DNA from: Sordaria brevicollis
Lineage: Eukaryota > Ascomycota > Sordariomycetes > Sordariales > Sordariaceae
Assembly (NCBI GenBank): GCA_033439795.1
Contig: JAUTDP010000006.1
Coordinates: forward strand, 1,178,001-1,242,000
DNA length: 64,000 nt
Reading direction: 5' to 3'
Shown: one piece after another, positions 1 to 11,205 of the stretch
Position numbering within the stretch: the first letter of the stretch is position 1
Layout: every line of letters starts with the position of its first letter
Position numbers and translations under genes: made by a program
The notes under the pieces: model-generated
The model's input: only the letters and a program-made list of their open reading frames with translations
Databases searched by the model: none
What the model was told of the DNA's origin: nothing

Positions 1-904
1 ATACTGCTGTATACAGACAAGCTACGAGGACCAGTCACGGTCTGTCCAATTGCGGTTGCTTTACGGTAGTGTCTCCTCCTATCCTGTCCATCTCCTCGCA
101 AGTATCTTCTTATCTTATTCCGTCTCTGTCGCTCAGTCAGTTCAATCTCTAATGTCTCAAGCTGACAGCACTTTGATGATTTTAATATTTCTCGATGCTA
201 GTGCCGGCTTAACTTCATATACGCCGCAGAAACTCAATGCACGTCCAAATAACAAGCATCAGTCACCAAGCACGAATTTACCACCCCAACTTCGACGGTT
301 CTGTCGATGCCAAGCTTTCGAATCGTCAGAATCTACTGGTGAAGGCTGTTCGTGCCACAAAAGAGAGCGGGAAACGTGGACATGTGCAACACAGAAAGCA
401 AAAATGGAACAGTCAGGTACCCACACGTGTGTGACTATCATGTCTTGTCATTTTCCCTATCCCTTCCCAGCAGACCAGATATTGATGGAGGAATATCGCA
501 ATCTAACATTGCAGATATTCTGTACGACGTTACTGTTGTGTCATGACGGAGAATTCGCTGCCTCCTCATGCTACCGATGCGCTCGTCCCCTTACACCAAG
601 GTGAACGCAGAGGCGAGGCACGGGTAGTTGTGTACCCCGAGCCATAGAGGTACGTTAGTCGTTCTTTCCCATACACCTCCTCCTTTACCCTCCCAATGGT
701 GTTGGCCAAAACTAACTGGTCTTCCTTTTTGTGTCATCTAGGCGCGGAAATCAAAATCCCACGCATCCGAAAATAATTCCCTTCTCCCCGTTACCTATAA
801 AAGAACGCCTCGCTATGATGCTAGTATCCTATTGTGTGTGTGAAAGCAATGAAGCAAATACCGAGACCCCATTCCTCCTCTTTGAATAATTCCTCCAGAC
901 CAGA
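1..904. other. Intergenic; no gene recognised
   Basis: No reading frame here shows a recognisable motif or splice-supported structure. The longest open frame (50-604, plus) is compositionally unremarkable and does not begin or end next to plausible signals. The part next to 905 should contain the 3' end region of the minus-strand bZIP-like gene. Confidence 0.5.
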
Positions 905-2527
905 TCAGAAGTACGGATTGTATTGATCCGTCTGCTGACCGTATGAATAGGTTCCCTGATTTTGATCACCAGAGCCTTGGTCGCCTGTTTGATCCATGAA
1001 CATGTTGCCCATATTGGGACTCAGTTGAAGGTCGGAAAAGGAAAGATTCGGCGGCGAAAAGGGTTGAGCTGGGTCTGTGAGTACCGGATCGTGGCCCGTT
1101 CCTTGCAGATGACCATCACCACCCATTATATGTGACTCTCCAGTGCCGCTGAAATCGACGCCCTCAGGGGGCCAGGCATACTGTGAGAAGCTGCCAGCTG
1201 GATTTACATCCTGATTTCCAGAAGCAAGGGCAGGATCAAGGTAGCTTTGTTCTCCTTGCATCTGGTCCCATGGAGTGTATATGGGGTCTGAGGGGATATT
1301 CGGGTCGGCCTGCTGTTGTTGCTGGGGTTGATGGTGATACCCATCATACGTTGGCGCGGGAAGCTCAGCAGGTTGGACTTCCTCCGGTTGCTCCATTGGG
1401 ACCTCAGATGGATTCTGCTGAACCATATACTGGTCCGTCTCCATCATCATCTGATAACTCTCAAGACAGGATCTCACCGGCCATGAAGCAGCAAGTTCCT
1501 CAAGCGTACGTTCCTTACGGCCATGCGAAGCCATCTTCTGAAGTCGCTGGGGAAGGTGAGCCGTTTCGGGGACCGGGGGCCTGTAGGGGAGATTGAGCTG
1601 GAAGGCAGAGGCGCCTGCGCTGTTATGCTCCGGTTGTTGTCCGGATATCTTGGCCTGGTAGCGGTGCACCACATTTCCCAGCGACTGCCGATTATGCTGG
1701 ACCTCCCAGAGTTTGTGTTGCAGCTCGCTCATCTTCTTCTCCATATCGTGCAACTCCTCAGCGTATTTATCCTCCTGCTTGGCCGTCTTCTCTAACTTCT
1801 CCTTGGCCTCCTGCAACGCTTTAGCTTCCTCTGTTAGTTGAGCCGATCCCGTTTTCTTGCCGACCTGAAGGGCGACCGACTCAGCAAAGTCAAGTCCTAG
1901 CGGAACAAGCTCGCCACTCTCCACCGCGGCCTCAAGCTTCTTGCGATACTCTTGTGTGTCGACGTCCTGGCCTACGGGGATCGGTTTTCGGACCCAGATG
2001 GGCGGATCAGGGGGGAGATCGCCTCCCAGACCATGATCGATTAGCTTCTGCTTAGTCTCATTGTACAGCTTGTAGAAAAGCTTGAAGTTGTATTCGTATC
2101 CCGTCACGGCGTTGTCCAGCTCAACAACGTAAAGGGCCTTGCGAATACGGGAGCGTTTGGCCGACTGGTTGTTGCGCGCACGTTCCCCCTCATACTTGGC
2201 ATCAGCATCGCTCTGTAGGGGCGTCGGCTCGGGAAAGGGGGATGGAGTGTCTGCCGGCGTGGAGACAAATGGGGTGTTTGGGTTCATGTTATTCATGTTC
2301 GTGTTGTTGATGTCCGAGTCGAGAGAACGTCTCAGCAGCGAGGCCTTCTTTCCTCCTCGTCCACCACCTCTGGCAGCGGAGGATCTGGTCGTTCGCTTGC
2401 CTATGCCAGAGCCTGGCCGGGGACCGAGTGGTCCACTATTCTTTCCACCACCTTGCTGCTGTGGCTGGCCTTCTCCGGCTCCTTGTTGATCCCGTGGATC
2501 GGGACTTCCTTGATTCGTTACCGTCAT
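905..2527 (-). CDS. bZIP-like transcription factor with degenerate zipper
   Basis: This single-exon frame encodes about 540 residues from the first ATG at 2527; the frame is open a little further upstream but only through a GTG, after an in-frame TAG. Residues 1-60 are rich in Gly, Pro and Gln with basic clusters. Residues 119-127 (NNQSAKRSR) match the bZIP basic-region pattern N-x2-[SA]-A-x2-[SC]-R, and Leu137 sits exactly ten residues after Arg127, where the first zipper leucine belongs. The next heptad positions are Tyr, Phe and Thr, so the zipper is not canonical. A separate predicted coiled coil lies near residues 222-290 (Leu/Glu/Lys rich). The last 200 residues are Gln/Pro/Asn rich, like an activation region. 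A nuclear DNA-binding role is inferred. Alternatively it is a coiled-coil protein with a chance basic motif. No orthologue name is recognised. Confidence 0.72.
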   Translation of the reverse strand: MTVTNQGSPDPRDQQGAGEGQPQQQGGGKNSGPLGPRPGSGIGKRTTRSSAARGGGRGGKKASLLRRSLDSDINNTNMNNMNPNTPFVSTPADTPSPFPEPTPLQSDADAKYEGERARNNQSAKRSRIRKALYVVELDNAVTGYEYNFKLFYKLYNETKQKLIDHGLGGDLPPDPPIWVRKPIPVGQDVDTQEYRKKLEAAVESGELVPLGLDFAESVALQVGKKTGSAQLTEEAKALQEAKEKLEKTAKQEDKYAEELHDMEKKMSELQHKLWEVQHNRQSLGNVVHRYQAKISGQQPEHNSAGASAFQLNLPYRPPVPETAHLPQRLQKMASHGRKERTLEELAASWPVRSCLESYQMMMETDQYMVQQNPSEVPMEQPEEVQPAELPAPTYDGYHHQPQQQQQADPNIPSDPIYTPWDQMQGEQSYLDPALASGNQDVNPAGSFSQYAWPPEGVDFSGTGESHIMGGDGHLQGTGHDPVLTDPAQPFSPPNLSFSDLQLSPNMGNMFMDQTGDQGSGDQNQGTYSYGQQTDQYNPYF

Positions 2528-5500
2528 CCACCGCCTACGGGGTGCCTTGGCCTGCACGATGGGCGTTTGGGGCTACCTAGGGGTCTACTTCGTAACTGGT
2601 TTGTTAGTTTATCACCAACCGAGACCAGAAGCCTGCGGCACGGTATACTAGCCTGGTACGGTGTAAAGACTTTGACCTTGGAAAAAGGGCTTGGAATTTG
2701 TTCAGATGTGGAAGAAGAAAGGAGGAGGTAACATACAGAAATGGCTTGATCTGCCAAGAACGATGACAAGCCTGGTCACAGGCTTCCCAACGATGTTTGT
2801 GCGCAACAGCGACTGTTACGCCTTCCCAACAATATCCCCCGGGAGGCAACCGTATACCGCCGTATACTGCTCAGCTGTTGGCTGTTGGTAGGTAAGGATG
2901 GATAGGTATCGCTCGTGCAACACGGAGCACCGTACCGTTACGTGCTGTCCCCGCCCTTGTCAAAGGGTGGGAATAGGATGGGTGCTAAACTTGGCTGTGT
3001 AAGTGTGAGTGTCCGTGTAGGTATGTCGGGGTTTCCCGGACGGTATGCCGTTATCGTGGGTCTTCACTGCTGACGACGACGAAAAGTCGATGATATCCCT
3101 GCGTTGGCGTTGGGATACCTGAATACTGGATAGCTCCTATTGCTCTGATTCGGCCTTGTTCAGGAGAGGGTTGCTGAATCAGAGGCAAAAGGAGGAGAAT
3201 TTTTTTCCGTCAATAAATACACCTTTTTGGGGCAGAATAGATATGGGCCATTAACCGGGATACCTTCACAGCTGACGAGCTCCCTCGAAGTCAGGTAGGT
3301 GAAGAGACAAAGTAAGGGGGCTGAGTCAAGTTTAAACCCCCTTTTACCCGGTCCTCTTGTTGGTAGGTTGTTGATCAGATGCGTGCGTCGATGGCCGGAA
3401 AGATGGGCCGAATGGACAACCTTCTGAATGGGGGCCTAGAAGGAGGCAAAAATACCAGCGGACTGAAGAACGAGCTCCGTTTGCTATGATATGCTTCTCG
3501 CTTTGTTGGATTCACTTGGTGGGAGCCCAAGTTTTCGAAGCAGATGAGCTGGGGGTTCCTTTGCCCAAGAAGGAGTGTCCAGATAGTAATAAAAGGGGGG
3601 CGTCGGTGGTCCGGTCCGGTCCGATTCGAACTTGCAACGACTAGGGCGAGGTTAACTGCCTTTGGTGAGCTAACGAAGGACGGATGGAGGAGTCAGATGA
3701 GACCAGAGCTGAAGGTGGACCAGGGTGAAGCGCCGGCCTGGTACGTTTTTCCGTTTTTCCTGTTCGGATCTGGTAGTAAACTTGGTTGTGAGCCCAACCG
3801 CCGCTCGGGGTTCCTGCGCCTTCTTCTTCTATCTCGCTCGCCGGGAAAAAGTCAGTGAGTGCCTGTGTTTCTCTGGTCGTCGAAGGTTTTCCTTGTTGCA
3901 GGCCAGTCCAAATTTGATTGTTCCCGGCTTTCGTTGGTAGTATTGGAGGATCAAGGTACACTTAAGGGTCTGGGGTCTGATTTACTTTCTCTCTTCTGTT
4001 TCTGTTTCTCTTGCTTGGGCTGAAGCTCTGCCTCGCCAAGTGGAAGTTAGTTGACTCCGTCGTTACACACGCGGGGACGGACGGGAGATTTTTGGGTTGG
4101 TGTAATGGGTACGTAGTGAGTGACTAGAGAGGTACTGTGCGTCATGAATGAGAAAGAAGGACAGCGGGTTAGAAAAAACGTTTCAAGAGAGAAGCACGAT
4201 TTCATAGGCAGAAAAAGAGGAAAGAGAAGCTTTCTGGAAGAAAAAAAAAAGAAAAGGGAAAGAGGGAGCGTGGATGGATGGAAAAGGAATAGTGGGAGGG
4301 GAGGAAGAAGGAATATCAGAGGTGAGTTAGCCGCACCCAGCCACGTACACGCGCTTCTCCTTCCTCTTCCTTGTGTACCTCGTTTCGTTTGTGAGAGGGT
4401 AAACGATTATGTGGCTGTGCGGGCGCTTGTGAGGTGTGCGTGCAGCAGAATATCAAGAAGAAGGTTGATGATATGTGAGTAAGTAGGACTTGGGGATGCC
4501 TACGGTACATACGATATCGTTGGTTGATTAATGATGTGGTCTGGTTGGCCCTGTCCGGTGGCCTATTCGGAAATGGTTCCTACCTTGCCTATTTTTTCTT
4601 TCCACTCCTCTGATCTGAGACCGGGAGACCGGGAGTGTCTGGTTTGTTTGCTTCCGATGGCCGGTGTCTCGTTCGCTCGGCTATTTCAATGGACCGGAAT
4701 GAGGCTTGGTGCGTGTGTTTCTCTGATTTTAAGAACCTCTAGGGGTACGCAGGTAGGTAGTGGTAGTGGTAGTAGATGATAGATAGATAGGCAGATCACA
4801 CACTTGATGATGATGCTCAAGTTGTGTGTTTGGGTCTGTCTGTGTACGTGTGCCGTTCAAATGCGAGTGACGATGACACGAGAGGGCTTGTGTGTCGTCT
4901 GTCCGTAAGTTTACACTCCTTCTGTCGTCCTCTGGGGGTTATTGCTGGATCACCTGCGGTGGATGTGGCGCGTATCTACTCTGCACCGCCTCCTGTCTGT
5001 TGCCGTAAGTGTTGTAGAGTTAGTCTCGATATGTTCTCCCGGGTGAGCAGTCCCTGGGCCCTGTCATGTATGTGTATGCGCCTGCTCTTCTCCTTTGTTC
5101 CTTGTACGCTCTCCCAGTTCCCCTCACTGAAGGGCCGGAGACGGATGTCACGTCACGCTGGCACGTGGGGGTGGTAGGTAGCGGAGAGAGGCGGGCGAAG
5201 AAAGCTTGAAGCTGAGTACTTCTCTATCCTGTGTAAAGATTCCACCGATCTTTATTTGGCTTTGTCCAGAAGGGCGGATCGTGGTCAGGGAGTTTCAGCA
5301 CAAACTACTCACCAGAGCTCTATAGCTTTGTTGGTTGACACTGGCTGATTGACTGGTGGCCCAGGGTAGAGGCTGGTATTTGTAGGCGAATTAATGCGTC
5401 TAGAGTATGGCGGTAGAAGCACTTGTTTTCGAGTCAAGCGCACTCGGGACCGATCTGGATAAAGCTTTCGAGCAAAGCTGAGCACGCTTCTCAGGCACGT

Positions 5501-7536
5501 TGGAGATAACGAGTGCGGCCGAATGATCAGTATGAGTCCGGATCGCACAGATAGGCGTCCCAAGCTTCGCGCAATTGTTGTTCAGGTCAGTAGGAATGAT
5601 AATGTGAGCACCTTATCTGTGAAGTATGAGTTGTTCGTGGGTCAGGTCTCGGCTCGGTTAACCTATAAGGCGTGACTGTTGTGGTAGAGTCTCGTTGGAT
5701 CAGTGTTTATCCAAGATACGATAGCCCATCAAGGTCTAAGCGTTGAACCAGGGGCGAACGCAGATAGCCAAGAATTGTCCTCGTGCAAAGGAAAGACACG
5801 GGAGCAAAGAGTAAAACGCCCAAAAAAGCGGTGCATGGCTAGAAGTTCCAGGTATTCATATGCCCCAACAGCCAGCCAGCTGGCTATCCCACCTATCAGT
5901 CCAACAGAATGACGGCTAGAACCGAGTGTAGTGTCTAGCAAACAAAAGTACATGACATAAGCGATGCCATATTTTGCGCAGATTCCAGGCGGTGTCGATC
6001 AAGTTCAGATGAAGGCCCTGGAACGAGTATACCCCTTCTTCCAGGTATAGTTTCAGGCAACAGTCATGTGGCTGTGGTGAAGCTCGTTCGTACGAATTTG
6101 GAGCTTTCCGAACTTTCCCGGCCACTTGGTCGTCAACGACCTGGACACTCTCGTTCCAGGGACCCGCTGACATGGGATGAAGCCGTTCCTCATCCTCGGT
6201 TTTCCTTCGTTTACCGCCTTGAGCGATGTCGGTGACGAGAAGAGCTTGGAGTTTAGTTAGGGAGGCGAATTGTGGCAGCATAGACTGAGAGATTGGAAAG
6301 ACAAACCGAACGAGGAGAAACACCAACGGGGCAGTACTGGGGTTTGTTGGAAGTTTCACGAAATGGATGGGCCTCTGCTTGTTTCGAAGCCGATATCGCA
6401 TATGGGTGTCTGATGGCATTGCAGCCTCGCCACTTGACAGTCAAGTATCGGGTACGTTGGCAGGATAGGATGACCAAGTGCTGAGCCACTGACGGTATTA
6501 TGAGCGCGTTTTGATGTGATAGGCAAGAAGAGATGGAAACGGTGATTCCAGGGCAACTTTGCCGGGCTGCCTCTCAATTGCCTCCCGCGGACACGATCAT
6601 GGGCCTCGCGTGGAGCAGACTAAGGTGGCATTTTATGGACGCAGTTGACAGTGCTCCTCGGCCAAGGCATTCCTGATAGTTCATGTTAGAACATCTCAAG
6701 TTCTCAGGGGAGCGTCAGATACTGTACCACAGCCTGAAGAAGGCCTCAGGTATTCCTGATATTACTCTGAAAAATAGCCGATGTAGTTTTCAACCAATAA
6801 TCATGTTGGATACCGGCTTCTTCATGGAGCGTTCGACATCTCCTGGCTGAACGCTAGAGGAGCAGGACTGTTGCGAGAGGATTATACGACGTTCCTTTGA
6901 AATCCGCCGAGCGTACGCAAATGATAACATTGCCCATACGCATAGCTGATTGGCGAACCAAGAAAGATAAAGATGTAAAGAAAGGTTTGGGAGTCAACAA
7001 AACTGATAAGTCCCCGCAATGCATACCGCAGGTGAAGGAAAGGTGAAGAAAGGTTGAAGAGGCCCGAGAGGTTCCTGCATCATCGCGGATCAAGACATGG
7101 ATGCTTTCCTTATCGCAGATAAGCATCTTGGTTAAAGTACCTCTTTATCTTCTTGGGATATACACTCCCTGCTTGACACCTCATACAAAACTTTAGCGCC
7201 CTTCACAACAATTGAAAGTATCTTGAACAGTATCTCTACAATTCCAGGCTTCTTTTTCTAGTTAGAGAGATGGCTTTTGCTTTCTTCAGAACTCCTGGGT
7301 TGCCCCACGTGTTAAAGAGGCTCAAGATTGAGTGGGGGCGCACAGACCTCCATGATGCCAAGAATGTCCGTGGCGTTTAATTAAGACGCGGTTCGCGTCT
7401 TCTCCCCACCATCACCAAAAGAAAAGTAGGGAAGGCCGACCGCATTGTTCTTTTTCTTGTATGGTTTCCGTGGGCGGTTCTTTGTTGGGCGTATACTTCT
7501 TTTGTATTAGGTCGCCAATCCTTGGTCGAATTCAAA
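2528..7536. promoter_or_regulatory. Five-kb divergent intergenic region between bZIP-like gene and ctf18
   Basis: The flanking genes are transcribed away from this stretch, so both promoters and any long leaders must lie in it. It has a purine-rich tract around 4140-4330, GTAG/GATA simple repeats around 4755-4795, and T/C-rich blocks typical of fungal 5' regions. One minus-strand open frame (5916-6419, 167 codons) has a protein-like composition but no recognisable domain and is not called as a gene. No exon pair supported by splice signals was found. Long leaders with upstream ORFs are common for regulator genes in these fungi, which would fit the minus-strand side. Confidence 0.45.
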
Positions 7537-10500
7537 ATGCTACCGCCCTCGTCGCCCATCGCATTCCCCTCCAGCCCGCCGGCGCCGGCGCCTGCAGCCG
7601 CAACCACGAAACGACCTCGCGATTCTCATGCTCCTAAGCCCCACAAACCCCGCGCCTTGGGTGGCTTCCTCGCCGACGATGACTCCGACTCCGACGAGGA
7701 ACATGTAGAGCGATCTCCCAAGCGACGAATGCTACAGCATGACATCCAGCCAGATACACAGACGACCGAGCCTCCGCTTCTCAGTCAGCTAGCGATCGAC
7801 GAAGGCGAAGACCCAGAAGAAGAGACGGAACGATACGAGCGCCTTTTTGGCACAAGGACAACGGCCTCGGCTCTCCCTACGACTTTGCTCAGCGACTTCC
7901 TCAATACGCCTTCCTATCGTATCTCGACATGCTCCGGCATATCTCTCCCAATACGGGAGCGCAAACCAACAGAGGCAGTATCGTACGAGACGATGGTAGC
8001 AGCGAGGTCACGAACAAAAGAAGGCCGAGCAAAGAAAAGCTACTACGGAATTGATATCCACGAACTTATCGACAACGCAACGAACGAAATCGCTGAGGCA
8101 AAGAAAGCAGCTGCTACAGCTCCCATTACCCCTCCGCCAAACCCAGACAGGCCCGTACGATCGGTCGAAGAGCATACAACACATACCAAGAAGCACAAGA
8201 AGACCCTATTATGGACAGAAAAATACCGTGCCCGGACTTTCATGGACCTTGTCGGTGATGACCTGACCAACAGGCAGGTGCTTCGCTGGCTCAAGCGATG
8301 GGATCCCATAGTCTTTCCACATGCCGCCAAGAGCAGACCGACACGGCGACATGGCGTACAAGGGCAACAGCAGCAGCCAGAGGAGGAAAAGCCACATCGG
8401 AAAATCCTCATGCTGACTGGCCCACCTGGCTTGGGAAAGACGACATTAGCGCATGTGTGCGCTCGACAAGCTGGTTACGAAGTCATGGAGATCAATGCCA
8501 GTGATGACCGAAGCAAAGACGTGGTCAAAGGGCGGATTCGAACAAGTCTCGGAACCGAGTCGGTTAAGACAGTAGAGAACAAGAAGCCCTCCGATGCGGG
8601 AAAACAGCCAAAGATTGCTCGGCCAGTTTGCGTGGTGGTTGATGAAGTTGATGGTGTCGTTACTGGCTCGGGAGGGTCTGGAGAAGGTGGCTTCGTCAAA
8701 GCCTTGATCGACCTGGTGCTCCTTGACCAGAAGAACCATTCCGGGGCTGGTGCATCTTCCGGGGCTGGCCGCAAAAAGAAGAAAGGGGATGACTTCAAAC
8801 AAATGAGACCCCTGATTCTGATCTGCAATGATGTTTACCACCCATCGCTTCGGCCGCTGCGCCAGTCAGGTCTTGCTGAAATCATTCACGTGGGCAAGCC
8901 CTCGGTGGAGGCAGTGGTCACACGTCTCAAGACTGTCTTTGAAAAGGAGGGCATCCCATGCGAAAAGGATGCCGCGCGCAAGCTCTGCGAGGCTGCATGG
9001 GGAATGACTAGCGGTATTGATGCCAAGCGGGGAGCCGAGGGCAACGCAGAGGGTGATCTTCGCGGCATCATGGTTGTGGGAGAGTGGGTTGCCGGCAGGT
9101 TACGAGCAACCCTTACCACCACACCAGTCCTTACAAGGCAGTGGATCGATCAGAATATCGTTCACGATCTCGCCCACGGGGGTGGAGGCGCCCGTGGTTT
9201 GGGTCGCGGTGGCGTCAAAGAGATCGTGAATCGCATCTTCCAGGAGGGCGGTGGCTTCCCAAAACCGGCACTAACGCAGGCTGATCAACCAAAGTATGCG
9301 AAGCACGAACAACCACAGACACAGCTCGGCTTCTCAGAGCAGCGGAAGAAGTATGCGATGGCTCGGTTGAGGGAGATGATCGATACGAGCGGCGAGGTTG
9401 ACCGTATCATGACTGAGATTTTCAGCGAGTATCCCAACCGCGAGTTCAACGACGATTCGTTCCTCACGAAGCCTGATGCTGCATACGAGTGGATGCATTT
9501 CCACGATACATGCTCCACGAGGTTGTATTCCAGCCAGGAATGGGAATTGGGCCAATACATCTCCCAGCCGCCGTTGGCATGCCATCACTTATTCGCTTCC
9601 CCTAAGCGACACCAACCCCAGAACACCGAAAGGAAATGGGGTGACGTGTTGGAGGAGAACGAAACACCTCCACTGCCTTTTAGCGGTCCAAGAGCAAATT
9701 TTGAGGCTCACGAGGCAGAGAAAGTGAACCGAGCAGCGCTGCAAGGTCTACAAGCGCAACTACCCCCTAGCCTTCACCGTCTGTTCCGCAGCCCTGAGGA
9801 TATCTCGACGCATTTCCTGCCATACCTTGTTCGTCTCGTATCTCCCGATGTAAAGCCCGTCGTAGTTGGCGGAAGCGACAAGAGCGGAGCCGTAGCGAGT
9901 GTGAGGAGGGAAGGTGAGAAAGCCATGGTCAGGAGAGCAGCCCAGGTACTCGCCGAGGTTGGCATCGCATTGCAAAAGGGGAAGATTGAACCGGATCCGG
10001 CGGTTGGGCAGCAGTACCGGACGCAATGGGTTTATCGCATGGAACCGTGAGTGATCAATCGCTTCTCACTGCTTTGTAGCTGATACTGACTTGGCGTTGA
10101 ATAACACAGAGATCTCGACACGCTCGCAACCTTCGAGACAGCCGGCGCCCTGGTTCTAGCCACGCAAGCGCCAACCCGATATGCTGTTCGTCAAGTTCTT
10201 GACCAAGAACTACAAAAGACCATTGCAATGCGCGAGAACGCTGCCAGACAAGCCCGAATGAACAACGGGCAGACCAACTCTACGTTCAAGCCTCACGCTG
10301 CTGCCAACTTCAACGCCATGGATTCCGATACTAACAAGGAGAATGTTGCGATGTTCACTGATCACAAAGAAGTCAAGAGAGACTTTTTTGGCCGGGTGAT
10401 CGTGGAAAGGAAGAAGGATGTCAGCGCTTTGGGTAAGAAAACTGGGGATGCTGCTGCTGCCGCTGGCGGGGGCAATGGCAACGAAAGCAAGAGGAAGGGG

Positions 10501-10617
10501 CGAGGCGACGTGGCCGGTGATGAAAAGGACATCAAGGTGTGGGTCACCTATCATGAAGGGATCAATAATGCTGTCCGGAAACCGATCTCGCTGGAGGAGT
10601 TCATGAGAGGATTTTGA
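7537..10617 (+). CDS. ctf18: Ctf18-type clamp-loader large subunit (AAA+ ATPase)
   Basis: Two exons, 7537-10046 and 10110-10617, joined across a 63-nt intron (GTGAGT donor, ACACAG acceptor, CTGAC-type branch site), give 1005 residues. The ATG at 7537 is chosen because the frame upstream opens only with a TTG. Residues 1-230 are acidic and disordered-looking. An AAA+ module follows with Walker A GPPGLGKTT near residues 295-303, an INASD motif shortly after, Walker B VVVDEVDG near residue 366 and a sensor-1 ICND motif near residue 427. This arrangement and the C-terminal tail identify Ctf18, which replaces Rfc1 in the alternative RFC complex that loads PCNA and supports sister-chromatid cohesion and replication-checkpoint signalling in the nucleus. 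Rfc1 itself is unlikely because no BRCT domain is visible. The final 165 residues sit mostly on exon 2 and end in a basic, Phe-terminated segment, as expected for the region that contacts Dcc1/Ctf8. Confidence 0.93.
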
Positions 10618-11205
10618 TGTTATTGGGTTTGCGCACCCTAAAGAGGGTTGCTGCTGTTCCGCCCTATACACGAGGTTACCCCCCCGTTGGTATACGACAT
10701 CATAATAAAAGGTAGTATTCTTAACAAATCCCAGACCCGCTGCTACTCACATTCCCTGTCCCATTCCTTTTCTTTGACCTTCAGCTGACCTCGTTCTGGC
10801 TAAAGTTTGAGCCGACTGTGTGGGCCATTCACCTTTTGCTCCCTCAAAAATTGTTTTTGTAATTCCCTATTTTTATTTTTTTGTGTTTATCATCATCTGG
10901 TTTTCCCGTCACGTTTCCCTATTTCCGTTATCGCGGTTATTGTGAGCTACGCCCGACGTCGCATCCCTGTCACCAGATGCATCTGGGCCCTGGCAAGCCT
11001 GGGTATGACGCTGTTCACCCAGCCCAAACAGTGGCCCCCTTCCAGGTATTCAGTGACAGGCTTTCGGGCAGAAAACAACAAAGCGCCTTCGTCATCCATC
11101 AACTATTTACATCCGGCTACTCCCTAGCTTCATCGTCGTTTTCTCTTTGGTATACCTCTCTTTCCGACTCTTTGCCATTACCGGGGCCTTAACACAGACA
11201 GAGAC
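10618..11205. other. Intergenic between ctf18 and HET-domain gene
   Basis: Two tandem plus-strand genes flank this 588-bp gap. It is T/C-rich from about 10,840 to 11,180, as expected of a promoter and 5' leader for the HET-domain gene. No gene or repeat is recognised. Confidence 0.5.

Noticed and set aside
50..604. 184-codon open frame near the left edge
   Set aside because: No motif, atypical composition, and no start or splice context better than chance.
5916..6419. Minus-strand frame of 167 codons
   Set aside because: Protein-like composition but no recognisable domain, and no splice-supported extension. Mentioned only within the intergenic entry.
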